From Aeromicrobium sp. 9AM (GTDB lineage Bacteria > Actinomycetota > Actinomycetes > Propionibacteriales > Nocardioidaceae): DNA of 64,000 nt. Shown one piece after another: positions 42,391-53,529 of this stretch. Numbering within the stretch: position 1 is the first letter of the stretch; every line of letters begins with the position of its first letter. The stretch is from the NCBI RefSeq assembly GCF_902506105.1, contig NZ_LR733303.1:682001-746000 (forward strand), given 5' to 3'. Made by a program: the position numbers and the translations under genes. A model generated the notes under the pieces. The model worked only from the letters and a program-made list of their open reading frames with translations, had not been told where the DNA came from and searched no databases.

Positions 42391-43407
42391 ATGGATTTCG
42401 GTGTCGTCCTCCAGACCAACCCGCCCGCGTGGCGCACGGTGCAGCTCGCCAAGCTCTCCGAGGCGCACGGCTTCGACTACGTGTGGACGTTCGACAGCCA
42501 CCTGCTGTGGCAGGAGCCGTACGTCATCTACAGCGCGATCCTCGCCGAGACCAAGCGGATCATTGTCGGCCCGATGGTCACCAACCCGGCGACGCGCGAC
42601 TGGACCGTCACGGCGTCGGTGTTCGCGACGCTCAACGAGATGTACGGCAACCGCACCGTCTGCGGCATCGGTCGCGGCGACTCGGCCGTCCGCGTGACCA
42701 ACGGCAAGCCGTCGACGCTCAAGGAAGTGCGCGACGCGACGCATGTGATCCGCGAGCTCGGCAACGGTCGGGCGGTCGACTACAAGGGCTCGACACTGCG
42801 GTTCCCATGGACGACCAACACGTCGCTCGAGGTGTGGATCGCGGCATACGGACCGATGGCCCTCAAGGCCGCCGGTGAGGTCGGCGACGGCTTCATCCTG
42901 CAGCTCGCCGACGTCGACATCGCGTCCTGGATGATCAAGACGGTCAAGGAAGCCGCCGCCAACGTGGGGCGCGATCCCGAGTCCCTGTCGTTCTGCATCG
43001 CGGGGCCGATGTACGTCGGCGACGACTGGGAGCATATGCGCGAGCAGTGCCGCTGGTTCGGCGGCATGGTCGGCAACCACGTGGCCGACATCGTGGCCAA
43101 GTACGGCGAGGATGCCCAGGTCCCGCAGGCGCTCACCGACTACATCAAGGGTCGCGAGGGCTACGACTACAACGAGCACGGCCGGGCCGGCAACACGCAC
43201 ACCGAGTTCGTGCCCGACGAGATCGTCGACCGCTTCTGCGTCCTCGGCACTGTGGACGACCACATCGCGAAGCTCAAGGCGCTCAAGGACATCGGTGTGA
43301 CTCAGTTCGCGGGCTACCTCCAGCACGACAACAAGGAGGAGACGCTGCGGGTCTACGGCGAGTCGATCATCCCGGAGATCCGCGAGCACGTGACGGCCAA
43401 GGCCTGA
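42391..43407 (+). CDS. LLM-class F420-dependent-type oxidoreductase
   Basis: 338-residue luciferase-like TIM-barrel protein resembling the F420-dependent group that I recall as TIGR03842. The start MDFGVVLQTNPPAWRTVQLA, the FDYVWTFDSHLLWQEPYV segment and CGIGRGDSAVRV (cofactor phosphate loop) fit F420-binding LLM enzymes. ATG 42391 was chosen: AGAAGAAGG precedes it by a normal spacing and the family starts here. It sits between hydA and an ABC importer, overlapping the permease start by one base (TGATG), so it is co-translated with them. It could reduce or oxidise the ring substrate before or after HydA; no direct evidence. Confidence 0.85.
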   Translation: MDFGVVLQTNPPAWRTVQLAKLSEAHGFDYVWTFDSHLLWQEPYVIYSAILAETKRIIVGPMVTNPATRDWTVTASVFATLNEMYGNRTVCGIGRGDSAVRVTNGKPSTLKEVRDATHVIRELGNGRAVDYKGSTLRFPWTTNTSLEVWIAAYGPMALKAAGEVGDGFILQLADVDIASWMIKTVKEAAANVGRDPESLSFCIAGPMYVGDDWEHMREQCRWFGGMVGNHVADIVAKYGEDAQVPQALTDYIKGREGYDYNEHGRAGNTHTEFVPDEIVDRFCVLGTVDDHIAKLKALKDIGVTQFAGYLQHDNKEETLRVYGESIIPEIREHVTAKA

Positions 43408-44288
43408 TGACCCGACGTTCCGCGCCGCTGGGGCGGCTGGCTCTCGGTGCTCTCGGCATCGCCGCGGTCGTGGCGGTGTGGGAGGGCTACAAGGCGCTCG
43501 CACCCGACACCGGCGTCGTGATCGGCGGCACGACGGTGCTGCCGCGGTCGACCGAGACCGCGATGCCGCACGTGTGGGACATGGTCTCGCGACTCTCCGA
43601 CCCGGTCATCGGCACGGTCGGCGGCGACACGATGTGGCAGACCGTCCTCGACGCCGGGCTGTTCACCCTCAAGATCGCCGCGTTCGGCTGGATCATCGGG
43701 GTCGTCGTGGGGTTCGTCCTCGCGCTCGTCATGCAGCGCTTCACGATCGCGGAGGCGGCGGTCCTGCCGTGGATCGTGCTGAGCCAGACCGTGCCGCTCA
43801 TCGCGATCGCCCCGCTCGTACGCCGTTGGGGCTCGCAGATCACCATCGGCGGGTTCGAGTGGCAGAGCGAGCACTCGGTCGCGGTCATCGCGGCCTACCT
43901 CGCGTTCTTCCCGGTCGCCGTCGGCGTGCTGCGCGGGCTCAAGGCGCCCGACGCCACGCACGTCGACCTCATGCACACGTACGGCATCGGCTGGTGGCGC
44001 ACCCTGTTCAGCCTGCGGCTGCCGGCGAGCGTGCCGTTCCTCATCCCCGCCCTGCGGCTCGCCGCCGCCTCGGCCGTCATCGGCACGGTCGTCGCCGAGG
44101 TGTCGATCGGCCTGCGCGGCGGCGTGGGCCGCCTGATCATCGAGTACGCCCAGTCGGCCAGCAGTGACCCGGCCAAGCCCTGGGCGCCGATCTTCGCCGC
44201 GATCGCGGTCGGCCTCGTCGCCGCCGCCTTCGTCGGCCTGCTCGGCCTCGCCCTCAAGCCCTATCGACGTTCGGAGATCCCAGCGTGA
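43407..44288 (+). CDS. ABC transporter permease (NMT1/THI5-type importer), first
   Basis: 293 residues with about six membrane helices (LALGALGIAAVVAVWEGYKA first; AAFGWIIGVVVGFVLALVMQ). The BPD_transp_1 domain has the ATPase-docking EAA loop around VDLMHTYGIGWWRTLFSLRL (about 188-208). ATG 43407 overlaps the oxidoreductase stop by one base; the much longer in-frame extension lies inside that gene and is discarded. It ends with a 4-nt overlap to the ATPase gene. With the second, different permease it likely forms a heterodimeric channel. Confidence 0.9.
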   Translation: MTRRSAPLGRLALGALGIAAVVAVWEGYKALAPDTGVVIGGTTVLPRSTETAMPHVWDMVSRLSDPVIGTVGGDTMWQTVLDAGLFTLKIAAFGWIIGVVVGFVLALVMQRFTIAEAAVLPWIVLSQTVPLIAIAPLVRRWGSQITIGGFEWQSEHSVAVIAAYLAFFPVAVGVLRGLKAPDATHVDLMHTYGIGWWRTLFSLRLPASVPFLIPALRLAAASAVIGTVVAEVSIGLRGGVGRLIIEYAQSASSDPAKPWAPIFAAIAVGLVAAAFVGLLGLALKPYRRSEIPA

Positions 44289-45097
44289 CCAGCAGCCAAG
44301 CAGTGCAAGTCAGCGGCGTCAGCCGTACGTTCGGCGGTCGCAAGGGCGCGTCGGTCACCGCGCTCGAGTCGGTCGACCTGACCGTCGCTCCGGGGGAGTT
44401 CGTGTCGCTGATCGGCCCGAGTGGATGCGGCAAGAGCACGCTGCTGCGACTCATCGCCGACCTCGACACCCCGACCTCGGGCGAGCTCAGTGTCTTCGGC
44501 AAGCCGGCCCGTCAGGCGCGCGTCGACCAGGACTACGGCATCGCGTTCCAGCAGGCCGGACTGCTGCCGTGGAAGACCGTCACGGGCAACATCGAGCTGC
44601 CCCTCGCACTCCACGGCGCCGGCCGGTCGGAGCGCAAGGGCCGGGTCAAGGAGCTGCTCGAGCTGATCGGGCTGGCCGACTTCGCCGGGCACTACCCCGA
44701 CCAGCTCTCCGGCGGCATGCAGCAGCGCGTCGCGATCGCTCGTGCCCTGGCCGAGAGCCCCAAGCTGCTGCTGATGGACGAGCCGTTCGGCGCGCTCGAC
44801 GAGATGACCCGGGAGCGCATGCAGAACGAGCTCGTCCGCATCTGCGCCGAGACGCAGGCCGCGGTCGTGTTCGTGACGCACTCGATCCCCGAGGCGGTCT
44901 TCCTGTCCGACCGTGTGGTCGTCATGTCGCCCCGCCCCGGCCGGATCACCGACGTCATCGACGTCAGCCTCGGCGGACCGGCCGAGCGCGACGACTCGCT
45001 GCGTGAGGACGAGGCGTTCTTCCGGGCGGTCGCCAAGGTGCGCGAGGCGCTGCACGGCGTACCCGTCACCGGAGCGCGAGGGGTCGACAGCCGATGA
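44285..45097 (+). CDS. ABC transporter ATP-binding protein (nitrate/taurine/THI5 type)
   Basis: 270 residues. Walker [21 protein letters not shown] (about 40-59), Q-loop [18 protein letters not shown], signature [15 protein letters not shown], Walker [17 protein letters not shown] and H-loop [19 protein letters not shown] and EPFGALD are typical of the SsuB/TauC-like importer ATPases. GTG 44285 overlaps the upstream stop by 4 nt, and its own stop overlaps the next permease by ATGA. Confidence 0.94.
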   Translation: MTSSQAVQVSGVSRTFGGRKGASVTALESVDLTVAPGEFVSLIGPSGCGKSTLLRLIADLDTPTSGELSVFGKPARQARVDQDYGIAFQQAGLLPWKTVTGNIELPLALHGAGRSERKGRVKELLELIGLADFAGHYPDQLSGGMQQRVAIARALAESPKLLLMDEPFGALDEMTRERMQNELVRICAETQAAVVFVTHSIPEAVFLSDRVVVMSPRPGRITDVIDVSLGGPAERDDSLREDEAFFRAVAKVREALHGVPVTGARGVDSR

Positions 45098-45897
45098 GCA
45101 CGACGACCGCCACAATTCCGGAGCGGGCGCTCGCACGCGGATCGGCGTACCGCACGATCCTCGCGCCGATCCTGCTCGGTGCGGCCATGCTCGCGCTGTG
45201 GCAGGGCGCCGTCGACGGATTCGGAATCGAGCAGTACATCGTGCCGACACCGAGCGACATCTGGCACGAGATCAGCGGCAACGCCGGCTCGATCGTCGAC
45301 GGCTCGGCGAGCACGGGTCTCAACGCCCTGGTCGGACTCGTTGTCGGTGCGCTGGTGGGCATCCTTGGCGCGATCGTCGCGGGGGTCTGGCGCATCTTCG
45401 ACACGATCGTGGCGCCCCTCGTCGCGGCCCTCGCGGTCATGCCCATCGTCGCGCTCGCGCCGGTGCTCTACACGATGTACGGCGCCGACAAGGAGACCGC
45501 CCGCCAGATCGTGGCCGCGGTCGCCGTGATCGTGCCGGTCTACATCAACACCCTGCGCGGCCTGCGCCAGGTACGCCCCGTGCACCGCGACCTCATGCGC
45601 GTCTATGCCGCCTCGGCGCGCCAGCAACAGCTCGCTGTGACCCTGCCGACCGCGGCCCCGTACGTCTTCACGGGCCTGCGCGTCGCCTCGTCGCTAGCCG
45701 TCATCTCCGCCCTCATCGCGGAGTACTTCGGCGGCCCGATCGGCGGCCTCGGCAAGTCGATCACGTCGTCGGCCGCCAGCAGCAACTACGCGCTGGCCTG
45801 GGCGTACGTGTTCGGCGCGATCGTGCTGGGCCTGGTGTTCTACTGCGCCGCCCTCGCGGTCGAGATGTTCTTCACCCGGCACCGTTCCACCCCCTGA
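45094..45897 (+). CDS. ABC transporter permease (NMT1/THI5-type importer), second
   Basis: 267-residue channel subunit, about six helices ([15 protein letters not shown] near the N-terminus; [20 protein letters not shown]). The EAA loop is around [20 protein letters not shown] (about 168-188). It is clearly not a duplicate of the first permease. It overlaps the ATPase by ATGA; a hairpin (45902-45922) directly follows its stop before the binding-protein gene. Confidence 0.9.
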   Translation: MSTTTATIPERALARGSAYRTILAPILLGAAMLALWQGAVDGFGIEQYIVPTPSDIWHEISGNAGSIVDGSASTGLNALVGLVVGALVGILGAIVAGVWRIFDTIVAPLVAALAVMPIVALAPVLYTMYGADKETARQIVAAVAVIVPVYINTLRGLRQVRPVHRDLMRVYAASARQQQLAVTLPTAAPYVFTGLRVASSLAVISALIAEYFGGPIGGLGKSITSSAASSNYALAWAYVFGAIVLGLVFYCAALAVEMFFTRHRSTP

Positions 45898-45901
45898 TCG
45901 T

Positions 45902-45922
45902 CCGCCCGTGACCCACGGGCGG
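45902..45922 (+). terminator. Intercistronic hairpin between permease and binding protein
   Basis: CCGCCCGTG (45902-45910) and CACGGGCGG (45914-45922), a perfect 9-bp stem with a 3-nt loop, 5 nt after the permease stop. It may attenuate or stabilise the downstream mRNA. Confidence 0.6.
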
Positions 45923-45953
45923 CCTGCAGCACCACCACCAACAAGGAGAATCG

Positions 45954-47096
45954 ATGAAGCGCAACATGCGGAAGTGGGCAAGGGTCGCCGCCATGGTGGC
46001 TGCGGCATCGCTGGTCCTGAGCGCCTGCGGGGGCGGGAGCGACAGTGACGGCGACTCAGCGAGCGGTGACCTGACGAAGGTCAAGCTGCAGCTGCAATGG
46101 GTGCCCCAGGCACAGTTCGCCGGCTACTACGCGGCGGTCGACCAGGGCTACTACAAGGACGAGGGACTCGACGTCGAGATCGTCGAGGGCGGTGCCGACA
46201 TCGTCCCGCAGGACGTGCTGTCGGCCGGCGACGTGGACTACGCGATCTCGTGGGTCCCCAAGGTCCTCGGCTCGATCGAGAAGGGCGCCAAGATCACCGA
46301 CGTCGCCCAGATCTTCGAGCGCAGCGCGACGACACAGATCTCGTTCAAGGACAAGGGCATCACGAGCCCGGCCGACCTCAAGGACAAGAAGGTCGGCAGC
46401 TGGGGCTTCGGCAACGAGTGGGAGCTGTTCGCCGGCATGCAGAAGGACAGCGTGGGGGTCAAGGACGTCAAGCTCGTCCAGCAGGCGTTCGACATGAACG
46501 GCTTCCTCGCCGGCGACATCGACGCGGCCCAGGCCATGACGTACAACGAGTACGCCCAGGTGCTGGAGACCAAGAACCCCAAGACCGGCAAGCTCTACAC
46601 GCCGGAGGACCTCAACGTCATCGACTGGAACGACGTCGGCACGGCGATGCTGCAGGACGCGATCTGGGCGCAGACGGACAAGCTGAAGGAGAAGGCGTAC
46701 GCGGACCAGACGACCAAGTTCATCAAGGCCTCGATCAAGGGCTGGGTCTACGCACGGGACAACCCGGAGGAAGCGGCCAAGATCGTGACGGCCGCCGGTT
46801 CGCAGCTCGGCGAGAGCCACCAGCTGTGGATGACCAACGAGGTCAACAAGCTGATCTGGCCGTCGACGCACGGTGTCGGCATGGTCGACGAGGCGGCCTG
46901 GAAGCAGACCGTCGACATCGCGCTCGGCACCAAGAACGAGACCGGCGCGACGATCATCTCCAAGCCGCCGCCGGCGTCGGCGTACTCCAACACGTACGTC
47001 GAGGCAGCGCTCAAGGAGCTCAAGGCCGACGGCGTCGACGTCGACGGGAAGGGCTACAAGCCGATCGACGTGACGCTCAAGGAGGGCGGCAACTAG
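45954..47096 (+). CDS. NMT1/THI5-like ABC substrate-binding lipoprotein
   Basis: 380 residues. Lipoprotein signal with lipobox LSAC (Cys at about 24) and a Gly/Ser/Asp linker. The mature start LQLQWVPQAQFAGYYAAVDQ and GYYKDEGLDVEIVEGG is the hallmark of the ThiY/THI5/NMT1 receptors, which bind pyrimidine-type precursors, sulfonates and similar small molecules. GYKPIDVTLKEGGN ends it. It closes the operon with the catabolic enzymes, so a pyrimidine- or hydantoin-like ligand is plausible. A strong terminator (47115-47146) follows. Confidence 0.92.
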   Translation: MKRNMRKWARVAAMVAAASLVLSACGGGSDSDGDSASGDLTKVKLQLQWVPQAQFAGYYAAVDQGYYKDEGLDVEIVEGGADIVPQDVLSAGDVDYAISWVPKVLGSIEKGAKITDVAQIFERSATTQISFKDKGITSPADLKDKKVGSWGFGNEWELFAGMQKDSVGVKDVKLVQQAFDMNGFLAGDIDAAQAMTYNEYAQVLETKNPKTGKLYTPEDLNVIDWNDVGTAMLQDAIWAQTDKLKEKAYADQTTKFIKASIKGWVYARDNPEEAAKIVTAAGSQLGESHQLWMTNEVNKLIWPSTHGVGMVDEAAWKQTVDIALGTKNETGATIISKPPPASAYSNTYVEAALKELKADGVDVDGKGYKPIDVTLKEGGN

Positions 47097-47114
47097 CCCG
47101 CACGAGCGGCACGG

Positions 47115-47146
47115 GACCGGCGTCACCCTCTGGGGTGGCGCCGGTC
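47115..47146 (+). terminator. Strong terminator ending the pyrimidine/hydantoin operon
   Basis: GACCGGCGTCACCC (47115-47128), TCTG loop, GGGTGGCGCCGGTC (47133-47146): 14-bp stem with one U.G wobble, 18 nt after the stop. Confidence 0.75.
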
Positions 47147-47200
47147 CTCGTCCGTACGGACACGGTGTGTCCTGTGTCGCAGGGCTACGCTGGTTGAGCG

Positions 47201-48406
47201 ATGAACAACTCTGAGCAGGTGGCCTACTTCGACCATGCGGCGACGACGCCGATGGTCCCTGAGGCGATCGCGGTGATGGCCGAGGAGCTCGCCCGCACGG
47301 GCAATGCGTCGTCGCTGCATGCCTCCGGCCGCGGCGCCCGCCGCACTGTCGAGGAGGCGCGCGAGCTGATCGCCGAGAGGTTCGGCGCGCGGCCCAGCGA
47401 GGTCGTGTTCACGTCCGGCGGCACCGAGGCCAACAACCTCGCGATCAAGGGGCTCTACTGGGCGCGCCGTGCGCAGGACCCGGCCCGCAACCGCATCGTC
47501 TTCAGCTCGATCGAGCACCACGCGCTGCTCGACCCGGTGACCTGGCTGGCCAAGCACGAGGGCGCCGAGATCGACATGACGCCGGTCGACGCCACGGGCC
47601 GCATCCTCGTCGACGAGCTGCGGGCCGGTGTCGAGCGTGACCCGACGACGGTCTCGGTCGTCACGACGATGTGGGCCAACAACGAGATGGGCACGATCCA
47701 GCCCGTCGCCGACGTCGTACGGATCGCCCGTGAGCACGACATCCCCGTGCACAGCGACGCCGTGCAGGCCGCCGGCTACGTACCTCTCGACTTCGGTGCG
47801 AGCCAGCTCGACGCCATGACGATCACGGCGCACAAGCTCGGCGGCCCGGTGGGGGTCGGCGCGCTGCTGATCCGCCGCGAGCTCGAGGCGACCCCGCTGC
47901 TGCACGGCGGCGGCCAGGAGCGCGACCTGCGCTCCGGCACGCTCAGCGTCCCGCTGATCGCCGCGTTCGCCGCTGCGGTCGACGTCACGGTCGCCCGGCA
48001 GGCCGAGACGGTCGAGCGCATCGAAGGACTGCGCCGCCGGCTCGTCGAGGGCATCGTCCGGGTCATCCCTGACGCGATCATCAACGGCGACCCCGAGCCC
48101 GGACCCGACCACCGGCTGCCCAACATCGCGCACGTGACCTTCCCCGGCTGCGAGGGCGACGCGATGCTGATGCTGCTCGACGCCCAGGGCATCGAGTGCT
48201 CGACGGGATCGGCCTGCGCCGCGGGCGTACCCCAGCCCAGCCACGTGCTGCTCGCGATGGGCTATGACGACGTCGCGGCCCGCGGTTCGCTGCGGTTCAG
48301 CCTCGGCCACACGTCGACCGAGGCCGATGTCGATCGTCTCCTCGAGGCCCTCCCGGCGGTGCACCAGCGCGCCCAGAAGGCCTCGCTCGTCAGGGGCGCG
48401 TCGTGA
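47201..48406 (+). CDS. Cysteine desulfurase (IscS-like) paired with MnmA
   Basis: 401-residue class V PLP enzyme giving persulfide sulfur for tRNA thiolation and Fe-S clusters. [15 protein letters not shown] start, [19 protein letters not shown] Lys in [17 protein letters not shown] and catalytic Cys loop [20 protein letters not shown]. It overlaps mnmA by 4 nt; mycobacteria have the same iscS-trmU pair (Rv3025c-Rv3024c, from memory). It is only moderately similar to the desulfurase in the nad operon, so they are paralogues with separate partners. Confidence 0.95.
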   Translation: MNNSEQVAYFDHAATTPMVPEAIAVMAEELARTGNASSLHASGRGARRTVEEARELIAERFGARPSEVVFTSGGTEANNLAIKGLYWARRAQDPARNRIVFSSIEHHALLDPVTWLAKHEGAEIDMTPVDATGRILVDELRAGVERDPTTVSVVTTMWANNEMGTIQPVADVVRIAREHDIPVHSDAVQAAGYVPLDFGASQLDAMTITAHKLGGPVGVGALLIRRELEATPLLHGGGQERDLRSGTLSVPLIAAFAAAVDVTVARQAETVERIEGLRRRLVEGIVRVIPDAIINGDPEPGPDHRLPNIAHVTFPGCEGDAMLMLLDAQGIECSTGSACAAGVPQPSHVLLAMGYDDVAARGSLRFSLGHTSTEADVDRLLEALPAVHQRAQKASLVRGAS

Positions 48407-49491
48407 GGGTCATCGCCGCCATGTCCGGCGGCGTCGACTCCGCCGTCGCCGCCGCGCGAGCCGTTGACGCCGGTCACGACGTCACCGGTGTACACCTCGC
48501 CCTCAGCCGCAACCCGCGGTCCTACCGTTCGGGCGCTCGCGGCTGCTGCTCGATCGAGGACGCCGGCGACGCCCGCCGCGCCGCCGACCAGCTGGGCATC
48601 CCGTTCTACGTCTGGGACATGAGCGAGGAGTTCGCCGACAACGTCGTCGACGACTTCATCGCCGAGTACACCGCCGGACGTACGCCCAACCCGTGCCTGC
48701 GCTGCAACGAGAAGATCAAGTTCGCCGCCGTGCTCGACCGGGCTCTCGCGCTCGGGTTCGACGCGGTCGCGACCGGGCACTACGCGCAGCTCGAGACCTC
48801 GGCCGATGGACAAGTTCAAATGCACCGGGCGATCGACATGGGCAAGGACCAGTCGTACGTGCTGGGCGTGCTCACGCAGCAGCAGCTGGCGCACTCGCTG
48901 TTCCCGCTCGGCAACACGACCAAGGACGTCGTCCGCGCCGAGGCCGCACGCCGCGGCATCCAGGTCGCGACCAAGCCCGACAGCCACGACATCTGTTTCA
49001 TCCCCGACGGCGACAACGCGGGCTGGCTCGGCGAGAAGCTCGGCCCCAAGCCGGGCACGATCGTCGACGAGGACGGCACGGTGCTGCGGGAGCACGACGG
49101 GGCGTACGCGTTCACGATCGGCCAGCGACGCGGGCTGCGGCTCGGCATCCCGGCCGACGACGGCAAGCCACGGTTCGTGCTCGACATCGAGCCGGTCAGC
49201 GGTACCGTCACGGTCGGTTCGCGGGAGTCGCTCGCGGTCGACGCGCTGGAGTGCATCAAGCCGCTGTGGTGCGGGGCGCCTCCTGTCGGCTCGCTCGACT
49301 GCACGGTGCAGCTGCGGGCCCACGGTGACGAGCACCGCGCGACGGTGCACGTGTCGGGCTCAGACGTACGGGTCGAGCTCCACGACGCTGCGAGTGGCAT
49401 CGCGCCGGGCCAGGCGTGCGTCATCTACGACGGCACCCGCGTCGTCGGCTCGGCCACCATCAGTCGTACAGCCCGCGTGGCGGTGAGCTAG
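48403..49491 (+). CDS. mnmA: tRNA-specific 2-thiouridylase
   Basis: 362 residues. Installs the 2-thio group on U34 of tRNA for Lys, Glu and Gln. PP-loop [16 protein letters not shown] at the N-terminus, catalytic Cys pair in [12 protein letters not shown] and the later [29 protein letters not shown] and the C-terminal beta-barrel. GTG 48403 overlaps the desulfurase stop. A short stretch at 48805-48822 (GGA CAA GTT CAA ATG) uses A/T-ending codons unlike its surroundings. Confidence 0.96.
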   Translation: MRVIAAMSGGVDSAVAAARAVDAGHDVTGVHLALSRNPRSYRSGARGCCSIEDAGDARRAADQLGIPFYVWDMSEEFADNVVDDFIAEYTAGRTPNPCLRCNEKIKFAAVLDRALALGFDAVATGHYAQLETSADGQVQMHRAIDMGKDQSYVLGVLTQQQLAHSLFPLGNTTKDVVRAEAARRGIQVATKPDSHDICFIPDGDNAGWLGEKLGPKPGTIVDEDGTVLREHDGAYAFTIGQRRGLRLGIPADDGKPRFVLDIEPVSGTVTVGSRESLAVDALECIKPLWCGAPPVGSLDCTVQLRAHGDEHRATVHVSGSDVRVELHDAASGIAPGQACVIYDGTRVVGSATISRTARVAVS

Positions 49492-49510
49492 CGTCCACCC
49501 TCTCGCGGGG

Positions 49511-49592
49511 GCGGTGACTTGGGGCCCACCGCGCGCATCATCTTGGGCCCTCACTCACCGCTCCGCAACGCGACTGGGCCCTAAGTCACCGC
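49511..49592. repeat. Palindromic element between mnmA and the MetE-like gene
   Basis: GCGGTGACTTGGGGCCCA (49511-49528) and TGGGCCCTAAGTCACCGC (49575-49592) are inverted with one mismatch; a third, diverged copy TGGGCCCTCACTCACCGC (49544-49561) lies between them in the same direction as the right arm. The element ends 24 nt before the next start codon. Confidence 0.85.
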
Positions 49593-49616
49593 TCCAACGT
49601 CAGACGAAGGAATCAC

Positions 49617-50582
49617 ATGGGCACCGCCACCGGGATCGGCTCGATGCCGGGCACCGACTTCGCCGAGTCATTGCGACTCGTCATGGGTGAGGTCGGCGAC
49701 TTCGTCTACGTCCCGGAGCTGCCCGCGCGTGGCGTGCAGGCCGGCATGATCGGCCGCACACTCGCGGTGCTCGACGGTCTCGACGCCGACCTGCAGCCCG
49801 ACGGCTGGCGCGTCGGCGTGGGCGAAGGCGCCGACCAGCGCCGGGCCCGGTCGTTGCTCGCGCAGGACCTCGACGTCGCCGAGGAGCTCGCCGGTACGCA
49901 CGAGGGCCCGCTCAAGCTGCAGGTGACCGGCCCGCTGACCCTCGCCGCGTCCGTGGAGCGCCCGCGTGGGGACAAGATGCTCGCCGATCACGGCGCACGG
50001 CGGGAGATCGCGGAGTCGCTCGCCGAAGGCCTTCGTACGCATGTCGCTGACGGGCGACGCCGCTTCCCGCAGGCTGACATCGTCGTGCAGGTCGACGAGC
50101 CGTCGATCGTGGCGGTGCTCACCGGCGGCATCCCGACGGCGAGTGGCTTCTCACGCCACCGCAGCGTCCACCCGCCGGAGGCCGACGCCCTGCTGCGGCT
50201 CGTCACCGACGCGATCTCGGGCGCCGGCGCACGCCCCGTCGCGCACTCGTGTGCGCCGGACGTACCGGTCGAGCTGCTGGCCGGCGCGGGCTTCGCGGCG
50301 ATCTCGTTCGACCTGTCGCTGGCCCGGCCCGACGACGTGTGGGCCGAGTCGTTCGAGCAGGGCACCGACCTGTGGCTCGGCGTGGTCCCCTCGACCGACA
50401 CCGCCGGCGTCACCGACAAGGCGCTGGTGACCCGCATCGCGGCGTTCTTCGGCCGCTTCGGATTCGACGAGGAGGCCTACTCCGAGCGGCTCGTCGTCAC
50501 GCCGACCTGTGGCCTGGCCGGCGCCTCGCCCGCGTGGACCCGCGAGGCGCTGTCGCTGGCGCAGCGCGTGGCGGCCGGCTGA
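49617..50582 (+). CDS. MetE C-terminal-domain-like protein (cobalamin-independent methionine synthase family)
   Basis: 321 residues, less than half of full MetE, with only the catalytic barrel. TGIGSMPGTDFAESLRLV at the start, DIVVQVDEPSIVAVLTG, and probable zinc ligands in PVAHSCAPDV (His/Cys) and TPTCGLAGASP (Cys). Stand-alone MetE-like barrels next to ligA and mnmA are conserved in actinobacteria (Rv3015c-like, from memory) with no established reaction; methyl transfer to a thiol is a guess. The ATG is preceded by GAAGGAATC. Loss of the MetE N-terminal domain suggests a non-folate methyl donor or a different role. Confidence 0.82.
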   Translation: MGTATGIGSMPGTDFAESLRLVMGEVGDFVYVPELPARGVQAGMIGRTLAVLDGLDADLQPDGWRVGVGEGADQRRARSLLAQDLDVAEELAGTHEGPLKLQVTGPLTLAASVERPRGDKMLADHGARREIAESLAEGLRTHVADGRRRFPQADIVVQVDEPSIVAVLTGGIPTASGFSRHRSVHPPEADALLRLVTDAISGAGARPVAHSCAPDVPVELLAGAGFAAISFDLSLARPDDVWAESFEQGTDLWLGVVPSTDTAGVTDKALVTRIAAFFGRFGFDEEAYSERLVVTPTCGLAGASPAWTREALSLAQRVAAG

Positions 50583-50588
50583 GTCGGA

Positions 50589-50945
50589 TCAGCGTACGGG
50601 CTGGTCCATCGCGACGTCCTTGGTCGCGGGGTCGACCCGCACCTTGACGGTGCGCCCGACGGCGAAGTCGGCGAGCTTGACCGGGCTGATCGGCACGACC
50701 GTCTGCGTCTCGAAGGCCGCGACACCCGGCGCCTCCTCGATGCGCAGGTCGAGGCGCACCATCAGGAAGATCGAGGAGACCCGGTTGCCGGTGTCGTACG
50801 TGTCGAGGACGACGGCGGTCGCGGGCTGACCGTCGGCCAGCACCCGTTTGACCGTGCCGGCGTGGGTCGCGTGCCGGACGATGACTCGTTGGAGCACGAG
50901 GATCGCCACGACGGCGAGGGGCACCAGGATCAGGGCGGTCGTCAT
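50589..50945 (-). CDS. Small membrane-anchored protein of unknown function
   Basis: 118 residues. One N-terminal membrane helix (about 4-22; ALILVPLAVVAILVLQRVIV) followed by a soluble beta-rich domain of about 85 residues (GQPATAVVLDTYDTGNRVSS, IFLMVRLDLRIEEAPG, KLADFAVGRTVKVRVDPATKD). The layout resembles DUF3592-like proteins but I do not assign a family. It lies alone on the minus strand between the MetE-like gene and ligA, ending 6 nt from the former. Confidence 0.75.
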   Translation of the reverse strand: MTTALILVPLAVVAILVLQRVIVRHATHAGTVKRVLADGQPATAVVLDTYDTGNRVSSIFLMVRLDLRIEEAPGVAAFETQTVVPISPVKLADFAVGRTVKVRVDPATKDVAMDQPVR

Positions 50946-51006
50946 GCGAAGAGACTAGGAGGGCGACAGGCTCTCTGCTGCAGCGGGTGTCACCGCTCGA
51001 CGATAA

Positions 51007-53130
<2,124 letters not shown>

Positions 53131-53131
53131 C

Positions 53132-53515
53132 GTGCCGTCGATCGCCGGGGTCAACTACCTCGTACGAGACGTCGACGAGGCCCTGGCCTATTTCGCGGGC
53201 GGTCTCGGCTTCGACGTGCTCGAGGACGACGACAGCTCCGGCCGTCGCCGCGTCGTGGTCGCGCCGCCCGAGAGCTCCGGCGCCGCGCTGGTGCTCAAGC
53301 TCGCCGAGACCGACGAGCAGCGGGCGGCCGTGGGTCGCCAGGGCGGCGGCGTCGTGCTGTTCTTCCTGGAGACCGACGACTTCGAGCGCGACCACACCCG
53401 CATGCGCAAGGCCAAGGTGACGTTCCGCGAGGAGCCGCGCCACGAGGCATACGGCACCGTGGCGGTGTTCGAGGACCTCTACGGCAACGCGTGGGACCTC
53501 ATCCAGCCCGCCTGA
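53132..53515 (+). CDS. VOC-superfamily (glyoxalase/dioxygenase-like) protein
   Basis: 127 residues, one VOC module pair: INYLVRDVDEALAYFAGGLGF-type start (here AGVNYLVRDVDEALAYFAGG) and the closing TVAVFEDLYGNAWDLIQP with the usual metal-ligand Glu/Asp positions. GTG 53132 begins one base after the ligA stop with GAGGAG upstream (53119-53124), so it is coupled to ligA. The function is undefined; such small VOC proteins bind metals or drugs. A palindrome follows the stop. Confidence 0.85.
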   Translation: MPSIAGVNYLVRDVDEALAYFAGGLGFDVLEDDDSSGRRRVVVAPPESSGAALVLKLAETDEQRAAVGRQGGGVVLFFLETDDFERDHTRMRKAKVTFREEPRHEAYGTVAVFEDLYGNAWDLIQPA

Positions 53516-53529
53516 CCAGCCGCATCCAC

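Noticed and set aside
45954-47096. Thiamin-precursor (HMP) transporter
   Set aside because: No thiamin genes or TPP riboswitch are near; the operon partners are amidohydrolases, so an HMP role is not supported though the receptor family allows it.
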